This document shows positions 51,250 to 63,100 of a DNA stretch of 64,000 nucleotides, piece by piece. This stretch comes from Dillenia suffruticosa (taxonomy: Eukaryota > Streptophyta > Magnoliopsida > Dilleniales > Dilleniaceae). The number at the start of each line of letters is the position of its first letter. The first letter of the stretch is position 1. Under the pieces are notes generated by a model. That model did no database searches and was not told where the DNA came from. It was given only the letters and a program-made list of their open reading frames with translations. Where the stretch lies: assembly GCA_033439265.1 (NCBI GenBank), contig JAVTVX010000009.1, positions 857,609-921,608 on the forward strand, given 5' to 3'. The position numbers were made by a program, and so were the translations under genes.

Positions 51250-51273
51250 ATTCTCAATTGTTCCCACAATCAA

Positions 51274-52795
51274 GGTTCAATTTTCTTGAATCCCGTAGAA
51301 TTTGAAGGTTTTCAAGAGTAGGGTTTTCAAGTTTGAGAACGGAATGTGGAAAGCCCTGAACTTGATGGAAAACATTTAGGATTCCTCGTTAACCGGGGCG
51401 GGTTAATGGAAATTTATCGAACCGAACTTTGGTCTTTTGAAATTTGGAAAACCCAAACCCGAAAAAAATCCAAAACGGGGCGGGGCGGGTTATGTGGTCC
51501 GAAATAAAAATTGTATCTGGTTTTGAGTTAGGTCGGACTGAGCCGTTCGATTCAAAAAAGAAAATAGGGTTAGTTAATTAGGATGGGCTGGCCTGCTCGA
51601 TCTATGCTCAAACTACTTATAAAATGAACTATTTTTTGTTTTGGTATAAACCTAAAATGATTTTTTTTATAAATCATTGGTATCCTGACATTAGATTCGA
51701 TTAAATTCGATTAGAGTCGGATTAAACTTTTAAAAAATAAAACTTTTACATCAACTAAATGTTAGTCTTATAAAATGAATTCTAATGCTACACATCTCTC
51801 TCAGGATTCTGACATATCTTACATTCTACCGTAAATAAGAATTAAAAAAAGTATTAAAAAGTTGGTTAGAATTTAGAGGTCAAATTTTATAAGATAAATT
51901 TCGATTTTGGAGGGTCTTTTGGAATTCTAATGAAATTTAAATCAATTGAATTATAATCTTTTTAAATTTATTTGACTTATCATAAATCTTAATTTTATTT
52001 ATTGAATTAACAAAATAATTTGAAGTGAATTGAACATGTACAAGATATTAGATAAATAGACATTTTTAATATGAAAAATGATAATATAACAAAAATTGTT
52101 ACAATAGTTTCAATCTTACTGACTGGACCCAATTTTGCTCATGAGCTACCAATTCTCCCATGGGTCTAGTCTACCCATAAATCAGTTTCTCTTTTTTTGT
52201 TTTTTATTTTAATGAGATAGGGGTCGTAAAAATTATAAAAATATATGTATTCACGAATATTTGAATAGAAGATCTTGTGATAAACAATTGAGTAAAGAGC
52301 TGTTTACTATTCGAATGTTTCTATAAGGAGAGTTTCCTTTTCTTTTGGCATGCTGCAGTGCGAATAAGTTATGCATGGCACAACTTTAGTATCAATGATG
52401 CAGTTGTTCAATGCCATGGCTAAGTTGGCCAAGTATCAGCGGCTTAGAGTGAAGTTGGCGTGAAAACTTTTGAGGCTTCTAGAGATCAGAATGGGACAGA
52501 CATGGATGACTTGAGACCTTATTATATTATAAGCATTATTGATACATTAGTTGGACTTGTCAAGACATCATTATAACAGACTAAGACCAAAACTATTCAC
52601 ACTGGGCCATTGGGGTTTGTCCTGAAGATCTCCATCGAGTAATGAAATATGCCCCTCTTACCAACTTCCTCTTGTTGTGTCTAATGCGTGAGTAAATGTA
52701 TAAGGCCATTCTATTAATGAAATGGAAACATATTTCAGAATTCATTTCAAAGTGTTTCATACATCAGCACTCACCATGTGTATTTGGTGACCTCA
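51274..52795. other. Intergenic region between RIO1 and the MYND gene
   Basis: Contains the RIO1 promoter side, a degenerate GC-rich repeat (about 51390-51570, GGGGCGGGTTA motifs) and a SINE-like remnant (about 51655-51780). The rest is AT-rich with no supported gene. Confidence 0.5.
51655..51780 (-). mobile_element. SINE-like remnant, minus strand
   Basis: The T-run at 51661-51668 is the A-tail on the minus strand, preceded there by GGATACCAATGATTTATAAA and GTTTAATCCGACTCTAATCG. The pattern is nearly the same as at 55303-55470. The 5' end is not defined. Confidence 0.5.
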
Positions 52796-52920
52796 TATCT
52801 CAACGAAGGTATTAACACCATCTTCATCTTGTTGAGCTTTTGACTCTTCACCATTATGTCAAACCTCTAATACAAATTAATTATATCTCAACGAAGGTAT
52901 CAACACCATCTTCATCTTGC
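52796..52920 (+). repeat. Duplicated MYND-gene terminus, offset 89 bp
   Basis: TATCTCAACGAAGGTAT and ACACCATCTTCATCTTG occur at 52796-52831 and again at 52885-52920. The second copy includes the last codons and nearby stop of the MYND gene; the first lies 3' of it, so the coding terminus has been tandemly duplicated into the 3' UTR. Confidence 0.85.
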
Positions 52921-54340
52921 ATACTTTCAACATCATCATTTCCTTCATCAACTGCATGAAACCATTGCTGTGCTTGGCCATCCTCAACATGAACCACACC
53001 ATTCTCCATCAAGAACAACTCCCAACTAGGAATACATTCCCCTTTATGTTTCATCTTCCAATCCAAAGCTTGACACCCTCTAGAACAATAAAATCTTATT
53101 CCACAAACTGAACATCTCCGAAATTCATGCCTTCTAGTCTCCGGTCGACCACACCTTGCATTTGAGCACATTCTCAATCCCTCTGGCCCCAAGGCATCAT
53201 CTCTCAAACCATACCATTCAGCCAAAAACTTGTTAGCAACATCATTTTCTAGTGAAGTACTAAAACTTGCCGGAAGTTGATGAAGTAACACTCTTGGCAA
53301 TGCCTTGGAGCCTAATTGTGACATGGCCTCGAGCATGTTGGCTTGCACCAGTAGTCGACGTCCCTCTGCGATGTTTTGGGATGCACCATACCCATCTTGG
53401 AGGCAATGGGCTAGCTCACGGAGCGCAGTGAAATGACCAAGACCAGCAGCTTGGGCACAGAGGATTACTCCTGCTCTGAGGTTTTTGTCATTCTTGGTGC
53501 CTCCACTCCCATTGAATTGTATAACTGCCAGTGAGTATAGTGCTTGTGCATGTGACTTGATTGCTGCCTTTGCTAGTAGTGAAATCCCACTTCTTCGGTT
53601 TCGCAAACAGTAAAATTCAATCTGCATATAATGTGGCACAGAGCTATTACTAATGAAAACTATGAAATTCTTCCTATTGTTTGATAAATGGGTGAAATGA
53701 AAACTTTAAGATTTCATTTGAACCAAAAGCTTATTTGTGAGAAAGAGAGAAATTAAAAGCTGCCCTACTACTCTAGCTAAGTCAGGTCTACCGAGAACTC
53801 TGTTGACATGTAAGAAGGCCCTCTGCAGGAGAGAGAATTTTACTTATGATTGTATGGGTATAGCTTATCTGCAGATTTTATCTTCTTCTTACCATTCCAA
53901 GAGTATAGCATGCTTCAGAATTTCCCGATTTGGCGCACTCTTTGAGAAACCTATGAGCAGATTCCGACCAATTTCGCGCCCCAACTGCGAATGATTTAGG
54001 ATTTGCTTTACGCAAAACAAGAGGATGAAGTCCTAAACTATTCAATCTCTTGCATCTGGAAAAGCAAAAATTGCAGAACCAATAAAGGTAAAATGAGTAC
54101 AAAAAATTATAATAAACTAATTACGAAACCAACAGGCGACACATGCCTACAAGATTACTATAATCAATCAAACATAATACAAACTTACGTTAGAAGAACA
54201 CTGATGAAATGTGAAGGACATGAAGCTGTAGAACATAGCTTTCGTAGGATGCAAATTATAATATCATCTGGCAATCCATCAAAAAAGTCTGATTTTGCAT
54301 TACTTCTGCACGAAGTTCTTTGCCTTTTTGATGCAACCAT
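52881..54340 (-). CDS. F-box, Sel1-repeat and MYND zinc-finger protein
   Basis: Resembles the Arabidopsis F-box proteins At1g67340 and At5g50450; expected role is substrate adaptor in an SCF ubiquitin ligase, with MYND as the protein-binding module. Three exons, 54340-54189, 54055-53893 and 53621-52881, join in frame to 351 residues. The N-terminal F-box-like helices are at about residues 18-60 (FFDGLPDDIIICILRKL). Sel1-like alpha-alpha repeats span about 75-215 (EACYTLGM, AQALYSLAVIQFNGSGG, TALRELAHCLQDGYG). The MYND finger is at 257-301 (CSNARC, CSVC, FYCSRGC, HKGEC) with all ligands in place. The acidic C-tail ends DTFVEI. The biological substrate is unknown. Confidence 0.92.
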
Positions 54341-55302
54341 CTCTTCTCTCGCCTATTCTCAAGGTTTTAGAGATGCCAATCTGGTCCGTGTTTCAAATCA
54401 AGAATGAATGAGCAAACAAGGTCTTATTTATAGTAAAACCATAGAAGACTATTTTAAGGACCCCACAAAGATTAAAACAAAAAGGAAGGGAATTGCTAAT
54501 TCTTAACAACTTAAAAGACTTTAAAAATCTAAGACTATTATAAAATTTGTTTTATGCCTTGAAAGTTAGTATAGCATCCAAGTTGGATCCAAGTACGTTT
54601 CATTGGGTTCTGATTCTGATTAGCGATATATAAAGTTAGTCATCTGCAACGGAAATGTTATTTTCTCGTATCGAGATTAAGTCTATTTTTAAAGCATGAT
54701 ATTCTTAAAATTAGTCGATACGAGACTTAATCGATGGTGATGAAATCTTTGAATCCAGTTAAAAATATGAGTTCGATATTAAAGATTACACGTGGGTTTG
54801 GGAAGAAAACATGCAAGAATAATCGTATATACGCACACAATTTGGTATGTCTTTTGCTCTATGTTAGTTTGGTTTGTTGCACACAAAAAGGGGGGATTGC
54901 TTGGCTCTTGTAAATCCAAGCAAAGTAAAACACAAGCTAGTTATGCATCCTTATTATTTATTTCCAATTTCATAAAATCTTGAATTTTATTTTATTATTA
55001 TTATTATTATACCAAAAATAAGAAACAAGAATGATAAGAAAAAGTCAATTTTTACATTGGAGAACTTCTACCACTAAACTATACAGATTACACTTTAAAA
55101 TATTAGGAGATTGGAAAAAATGAGATTATTTCTTTAATTAGGCAATTAAACGGAGATATATTATAATTAAACTTTTGTGGCCAAATAAATAAATAAATAA
55201 TAAACCAAACTCATGAAAAATGAGCAATCACTATTGATTAGCTGCCCCACCTTGCCAATGGGAACCCATAATTTTTTCCTCTAAAAGCTTTGTATTAATA
55301 TA

Positions 55303-55475
55303 TTTTTTTTATAAATCATCGGTATCAGGTAATCATGTTGCATCTACTTAAATTTAATACGAGTCGGATTAAACTCTTGCGACGTATGTTTTTTCTATAT
55401 CAAAAATCAAACTTGAAACATTTATTTAAGAGATGCTGATATCTAACTACTGAATCAACTAAGTATTCGTCGCTT
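55303..55475 (-). mobile_element. SINE-like element, minus strand
   Basis: Minus-strand reading gives an A-box-like head near 55450-55475, a body with GAGTTTAATCCGACTCG, and a 3' end TGATACCGATGATTTATA with an A-tail (T-run at 55303-55310). It is close to the remnant at 51655-51780. Target-site duplication not identified. Confidence 0.55.
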
Positions 55476-57803
55476 GCATTAAAGCCTTAAAAAAGTACTT
55501 AAGAATCTTAAGAATTAAACCGTGTATCAAATGTGAACTAATCAGGGGGTCTAAGGCTGTTTTTTTTTGGGGGGGGGGTGATGGTTAATAATGGCGTCCA
55601 AGCAACAACGATGGCGTGAAGAACATGGTAATTGACTAGCATTAACACAATAGTCAATTTCGACTAATCCAAATCCAAAGTCATTGATTAGTATAAACAC
55701 CAATATTTGAGTGATAAACATTGTAAGCAAGCAAAACATGATCATGGAAGATGCATGAATATGTACAAAGATTAATGTCAAATCTAAGGAAATCCAGACC
55801 TTACAATATTGAGAAATTATAATTCAACTGATATCTTTCTTTTTTTTCAGAAATTTAGAGTTTGAGTTTTACCCGTATATAAAAAAAGTTAACAAATATT
55901 AATATGTATTAATATTTATGGCTAGAGGTACAAGTCCTGAGAGGTATAGTTTAAACTTTTTAGGCCATGTAGTTTCACAAAAGGGTCATTGATGTTTGTG
56001 AAATATAAAATTATTAATTAAGGTAGGTAAGCCTAATGTTTTGGGACATCATATTCATTTGGTTTTGTTGTTTATCTCTTTCTATGGATTAGGGCAAGTT
56101 GTAGGAACTAGTTGAGAAGGATAGAGTGAGAGTTTTGCAGATCAAGCAAGATATTCTCCTTTTTGTGGGGACATGAAAATATCAAAATCCCAAAACTATT
56201 CTAACTGGATGGCATCTTGATCTAGATAAGGTTTAAAAGATGAGGAGTTGGTGGAATGCAAATCCCTTGCTTGTGTTACCCACAAAGGCTGAATTTCCTT
56301 TTTGCTTGTGGTAGAACTAGGGAGGACTATTCTTTTTTGCTTTCCCTTTTGAAGAATATATAAAAGTTGGAGCTTATAATGGTCCAAATTCTTAGTTGTT
56401 CCGTAGAGTATCATATTGAATTGAATTTGGATATATTTTTTACTATGACAAAATGATATTCATTAATTTATAATAATAATCTTTTTAACACCAAGGGTTC
56501 TTGGATCTAATATTATCATATACTCCTTTTCTATTTTTATATCTTGAATTCGAGTCCACATTCTCCTTTTTTAATAATCAATTTTTTGATGTTATGTTAT
56601 TTATATATATATATATATTACTGAATGTGATACGTGCAGTAAAATATGTTTCAAGATTGAGAGAGCAGCCAAAGATGAAAATTTCTTCTTTAATTTTTTG
56701 GGTGTCGGACTAATCGATATTCGGAATCATATTTTGACCGATCTGATTTAAGCGTTGTCAAATCCAATTTAAAAGAGAACTTTTCTAATATATTATTTTC
56801 TATTCTCAAATTTCAAATTTTAGTTAAGAAAGTTAATTCCTTCGTCTACTATACTGACTGTCCTTCAATCAAATTTCTCTTTATATGAACAAAGCAATGA
56901 CGTTCAAGTGTTGAGTGACTAATTGAAGAAACTATGTGGCATTTACCTGCGATCTTCCCGGTCATTTTCTTGCGTCAACCATAAAGCATTTAGAGAGTAA
57001 AAATCAATACGATGGCCATCGTTCAGAGTCATCCATGAGTCTTTATTGGACAATCCAATATAGAAAAAAGAAAAAGAAAGGTGTGGGGATTGAAAACTCA
57101 GTTCCAAAGCTTAGTTGGGAAGTCATTTTTAAATCGAATGTGCCATGGAGAGGCACCCATAGAATCTTACGTTTGGCCATTTTGCTTCATGAATGGCAGT
57201 GAAAATAACTCAGTGAGCGAGTTTGCATGCTAAAGTCGAATAATTCTACATCATTGTTGCTTGCACCTTTTAATTTTGAAACTTACCCTTTTCTTTTGAC
57301 ATGATCCTCCAAGTTTATCCATCTATACCCACATACATATTCAAGTTTTAAACAGTAGATGTAAAAAAAATAAAAAAAAAATTATTTATTTATCTTTTGA
57401 ATAACGTTAGAAAGATCAAATAAACTGAATTCTAGTTCACCTCAATATATTTTTAGATTTTTGTGCTTGATTTTAAAAATATTTTTATCCATTAAAATTA
57501 TTTAAATTTGAGACCTTTTGATTTTTTTTTTATGTGTGTGGAGTGTAATATATGATTTGGTTTATTGAATTTTTAATTTATTTGGTCTATATAGCATTCA
57601 TCTTATTTTCCTTCACGTTCGGTCTAGATTTGTGTGTATGGGCAAAGATACTACGATTTATCTTATTTATAGAACAAATCACTTCTTATGACGAGAAAAT
57701 CAAACGTGTTAAGGTATCATCAACTATTGCTAAAGCAAGTTTGGAAAAAGAAGCCCTAAGCTATTTTGATAGTTTGGTCACCTCTAGAATTTTAAGGGTT
57801 CTT

Positions 57804-57807
<4 letters not shown>

Positions 57808-57850
<43 letters not shown>
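57808..57850 (+). repeat. (CT)n microsatellite
   Basis: CT run with one interruption near its right end; intergenic. Confidence 0.9.
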
Positions 57851-57851
<1 letters not shown>

Positions 57852-59639
57852 GCCCAACTCAAAAGCTACTCCTAACTACTAGAATGATACCCAAGAACAG
57901 CCACAACTTTTTATATTGAATTAAGCCCTCAGGTGGGGCTTTACTTTTGCAAGGGGGAAAAAGGGAAAGCCATCATGCATCACATTTTCCTTTAGTAATG
58001 ATTTTTGCTTGTTTAAAGACACAAACTACATCCTTTACAATTCTCTATAGCTCAATTTCATTTCAATATTTTCATCATTTCCTTGTTTGATCATCCAAAA
58101 AAGAAAAAAAAAATCAAAAATAGAGAATATGAAAGAGGACAAAGTGAGATGTATGATCAATATGCGCACATATGCCATGACACTAGAGTAGACTTGAGGG
58201 AGGACACTGCATGGATAATATGATACCATGCAAGCATATAATATTAGAAACATAATTAGATCATTGCCTTTGAGAGGCCAAAGAGTTTTAACTCAACTGA
58301 TACAATTCTTTTTTCTTTTGATATCTCATGTTCGAGCTTCCTTAATATATCAAAAAATATATATATTGGTTATGAGAGACAAGATAAACCCTAAATCACA
58401 AACACGACAATTCTTGTCATTCAAAATTATATTATTACAAAAGTTTTTAAAAATTTTTAAAATAACTAGTTTTTCATGACAAATCATCAAACAACTACCA
58501 TTTTGGTGATTATCGATTCTAATTCTATGGGCATGATTCTCGATATGATGCTATGTCCTCAAAGGCTAGATTTTCTTTTGTTTTCCAACTTCTCCTCACT
58601 AATTGAAATGTAAGGATGGATTATAGCCCATACTTTGCTTATTTTAACCCAAGTGTATGACAAATGACAAGAATAATTAAACATAGTAGGGAGTGTTTGG
58701 TTTGTATTCGAAAATCGAAATCAGAATCCCAATCAAAATCCAATATTCTTTATTTGGTTCAAATTTTGATATGAAAGTGGGAAATAATTTTTCTTGGATT
58801 TCATTCATGGGTTTCAACCAAAATCCATCTTTTTATTTGAATTTCACAAAATCTACTAATCGAAAATTTCATACCCATATCTTTATTTCCATTCCTTTAA
58901 CCCAAACAATTTATATGATTTTTAAACTCATTCTTGATTCCCATATCCATTAACCAAACACTTCCCTAACGAAAACCCTAAGTTTTCCCTATCAAACTAA
59001 TTACATGCATTTTCCATAATTTTATGAAGTGAGAGTGACATATATCGTTCATGGAGTTCAACCAACCTTTAGAAAAAAACCGTCCCGAATAATTAGGGAT
59101 ATTCTGATGCATAGTTACATGTGTTAATAGAGGTAATAATAAAGATTAAGCTAATTAATAAAGGATTAACAGAATCTGTCTTAAAACTAAGTAAGTTTCA
59201 ATTCAGAGTTTAAGAACTCAAAATCTAATATTAATTGAATTAATAAAAACCGAAATATTCTACAACAAAGAAACACCTTTCACCGTGTAATAGACATATT
59301 TTCCTATCAAAATTAAATAACTAATTTCAAAAAACAAAATAAAATTCTAATAAAATAGAAGGACTGTTTTTGGAATGTCCACATGGACCAAGTACTTTCC
59401 ATTTTAGATAATCGAATTGTTTTTAAAATATTATATTTTGATTATTCTAATTCGAGCGTCTACGGGTCTTGTTTAGCGCGAACAACTCCTTCGATATAGT
59501 TTTTTTCATTTCCAATGATTAAAAATCTAATATCACATCTCATTAAATCGATTGTCTATCGATCAATCTCATTACTAATATTGGCTTAGCTTGACATCTT
59601 GCATAAGTGACAATTAGGTTATGTTTTCTATCTTATATT

Positions 59640-59810
59640 ATTTGAGCAAAACACATAAATTGAATTAAATATCTCATCGATTCACTAGGATACAGAGCAG
59701 ATTATGTTGGGAGAGTATTTCCTTAAATATGTCATTATAAGTCACGAATCGGATTAATCAGAGCCGTGACTTATGAGACCGATCGGTATAATATCAAAAA
59801 AAAAAAAAAC
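59640..59810 (+). mobile_element. SINE-like remnant with A-tail
   Basis: Ends GAATCGGATTAATCAGAGCC...GACCGATCGGTATAATATC followed by about 13 A. This is the same 3' block as the SINE at 15748-15939. The 5' limit is uncertain and no duplication was found. Confidence 0.55.
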
Positions 59811-60127
59811 ACTAAGGAGAAAAAGTTGAGTAATACAGAGGTTTAATATAGACAATGTGCTGAATTTTGGAAAGAGGTGATCAAGCAAAGAACTTTAAGG
59901 GAAAGACAACATTTATTTCTATTTGTTTTTTACTTTTCTCGCATTAAATCCATATAATCCGAGAATGGAAGAAGATGAAGAGGTGTTTATAAGAAGAGTA
60001 CATAATGTTTAAATAATAATAATAAATGAACTAAAATTTTTTGGAGAAGATTTTGGTCTTAAATTAAATGTTAAAGGCATCGACCGCACTAAAATTGCAG
60101 CTCGATCTCGGTTCTTTAAACCCTACA

Positions 60128-60128
60128 C

Positions 60129-60181
<53 letters not shown>
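60128..60181 (+). repeat. (GA)n tract in the UBA5 5' UTR
   Basis: About 54 bases of AG repeat with one extra A run directly before the UBA5 start codon. A complementary CT tract follows exon 1. Confidence 0.93.
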
Positions 60182-60184
<3 letters not shown>

Positions 60185-63100
60185 GAGTTGGAATTGAAAG
60201 AAATGCTTAACGATCTCGAAACTCTCAGAAAAGCATTACCAGATCATTCCTCTAATCAGACTCTGATTAACAAGGTTTGCTTCTCTCTCTCTCTCTCTCT
60301 CTCAATCTCCTGAGTCTTTAATTGTTTGATTTATTGAATATTTATTTACTATCTGAAGTTTTTGAGTTTCGATCTTGGGATCCGACTGTGATTTAGAGAT
60401 TGCAGTAAAAATCCTGCAGAAGATTATCGTAAAGATTGCTCCTTTATGCGTTCCAATAATTTTTCTGTAAGTTGAAAGTTTAGGCTTTACAAAGGTCATG
60501 GCAATTTTGAGATTTCTAGAATGCAGAAGAAAATGGAGTGATTAGGTGTTCTTTAAGAAAATTACGTAAATAATGGTCCTTACTGCCAGTAGTGTTGTCT
60601 GCAATTCGAGATTGATAAAAATACACAAGAAAATTGAATGGCTATAATGTTTGTCGCATCTATTAAAAACTGGACTCGAGATTAAAAAATATAAATATAT
60701 ATATCTGAAGAAAATTGTATAAATTACGCTCTTTTGTTCCATTACTGTTGTCTGCAATTTGAGATTTATAAAATGCACAAGAAAATGGGCTGGCTACTAT
60801 TTTTGTTGCATATGTTACAAGTTGGAATCAAGATCGGAAAAACTTCTGGAATAAATTATGTAAATAATGCTCTTTTGTGCCATTAAAGTTGTTTGCAATT
60901 CATTAGGACCAAATTTTGTATTTTATCTCAATTTTGTGGTATATGTTACAAATCGGAATGGAGATCAAAATAAAAAATCTGAAGAAAATTATGTCATTAA
61001 TGCTCTATTGCACCATTAATGTTGTCTGCAATTTGAGTTTTATAGAATGCACAAGAAAATGGAGTGGCTTTTGGTTGTTTGGGATAAAATGGTGTTTATT
61101 TTTTAGAGCATTTTTTAGTAAATTTTTGTGAGAATGCTATTTCATGTGTATTGGGAATTGAATTCGTGTTTTACAAAGATCAATGAGGACAAGTTTGATA
61201 ATGACATTAATGAGTTATTATTTTCATGTTTGTAGTTGCGATCGCATGTAGAACATGTTTGTAGTCTTGCAAAATCTGTGCCTGTCCGACGCTCAAAAGT
61301 CAAGGTTTTTCCCCCTCAAATTTTTTCCCACCTTTAATTTTTCATTTTCTTTTCATATGTAAAATATGTTGTATAGATAACCACTATGTTGATGACAGGA
61401 TATGAGTGCTGAGGTGGTAGATAGCAATCCTTATAGCAGGCTTATGGCACTTCAGAGGATGGGTATTGTGGAGAATTATGAAAGGATACGGGAATTTTCA
61501 GTTGCCATAGTTGTCTGTATTTGTCTCCTCCTTATGTTCTTTGTTTTTGGCTTCAATTTGAATTTCAAATTTAAAAATTAAGCGTATGCATATTGTTTAG
61601 TCCGTGTAGGACTGCAGCTCAGGGACACTTGTTTCATGCTCTCTTATTCTATCTGTCATTAATAAAGATAGCTTGGGCATCTGCGGGGCCTTTGAGAATA
61701 AGGGCAAATGTTGCCTGTTGCAAAACTATTATTTATTATTGTTGTTATTATTTTTTTCATGCATATTTCTCTATTCTGTATCTTTCCAACTACTTTGCAT
61801 ATTGGAATTGCTTAAAATCGCTAGTTCCATGCCTAGGGCTGTTGAGAATTATGGAATGCCAGATTATGTTGTTATTGACGTCACAAAACTCATTACTGCA
61901 TGAATCATGGACATAAAGAAGTGATATAAAACTCGGATGTGTTTCTTTGGGACTTGGTGGGATTCCTGGTTCCATATTCATTAGGTGCCTATTGAAGGTG
62001 TGCATCATGATTTATGGGCAATGGAGGGTATGGTGCATCATATAGAAAAAAGAAAGATAATTAAATGGTTCCTGTTGTTATGGTTTGGTTTAGGGTAGAG
62101 GAAATGAAATTGAAAAGTTTTTTAGTATGTAAAAAATTCATCTTTTTTTTTCCCTTTCACAAGTCTCCTTTCTTTTTGGTTTATGTGCGAAGCTTAATGA
62201 GTACTAATAACCTGATTTTCCTAGCTTATTTTTCTTACAGTCAATTTGTAATGTTTACATGCAGGGAATAGGTGGTGTAGGCAGCGTTGCAGCTGAAATG
62301 CTGACCAGGTGTGGTATAGGTCGCCTTTTGTTGTATGATTATGACAAAGTGGAGTTGGCAAACATGAATAGGCTTTTCTTTCGTCCAGAGCAGGTGTTCC
62401 TCCACCTTCACTTTTGTATTTGTTAGAACTTGGTTGGCTGTTTTATATAATACATCAGTCACCAGATTTTCTTATCAGGATAACATGCCGTCAGAGATCT
62501 GAATACTATCTTTTTTCCAGATTGACTTCCTTATCGTTCACTGGATTCAATTTGCCTTTTGCAGTGTGGAATGACAAAGACTGACGCTGCTGTTCAAACG
62601 CTTGCCGACATAAATCCTGATGTGATTCTGGAGGTAAATGTTTCATAAGATTGCAGCTGTCCTATTTACTGTACTGTGCATGTTAAGCAATTGAAACCAC
62701 CAAGTGATCACAGCAGATTCCTTTAACTTCCTATTAAAGATTACTTGCCAAACAGCAGTTTTGTCCTATAATTACATCGCTTTTTTCTTTATCCTTGCTT
62801 TGTTTGCAGTGAGTCATTTATTACACATAGAATTTTTCGCTTTGTTTCATTCAGCTTAAAGTTGGTTGATGTAACACACTAAAGTTTCCCTTTGTAATGT
62901 TGATACACTGATCAAGGATAATAAGGGAATCACAGGTGATCTGAAGATATATCCAAAATGTTCATTTTCTTGTTTAGTACAAACTTTGAACACTAGGGTC
63001 TATTTTGTTTCCCAATGCAACTGAATTGAGTTCGTGCTATCTTATACACCCATGTCCTCAGTCAAATTTGATGAATCATAGAATTTATTATTGCAGAACA

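Larger units (their letters stand above)
54341..60050. other. Long AT-rich intergenic region left of UBA5
   Basis: No gene is supported over about 5.7 kb. It holds SINE-like remnants (55303-55475, 58280-58400, about 59640-59810), a CT microsatellite at about 57808-57850, and AT-rich DNA. Short open frames (for example 56936-57202 and 57552-57875) lack recognisable motifs. Confidence 0.55.

Noticed and set aside
51071-51289. Ser-rich frame opposite the RIO1 first exon
   Set aside because: Antisense reading of the Glu/Asp-coding repeats; no independent support.
53737-54407. Plus-strand frames over the MYND gene
   Set aside because: Antisense to its exons 1-2 and intron; no motif.
60068-60181. 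Longer UBA5 start giving an Arg-Glu repeat
   Set aside because: This would translate the GA microsatellite; the family starts close to MELELKEML at 60182.
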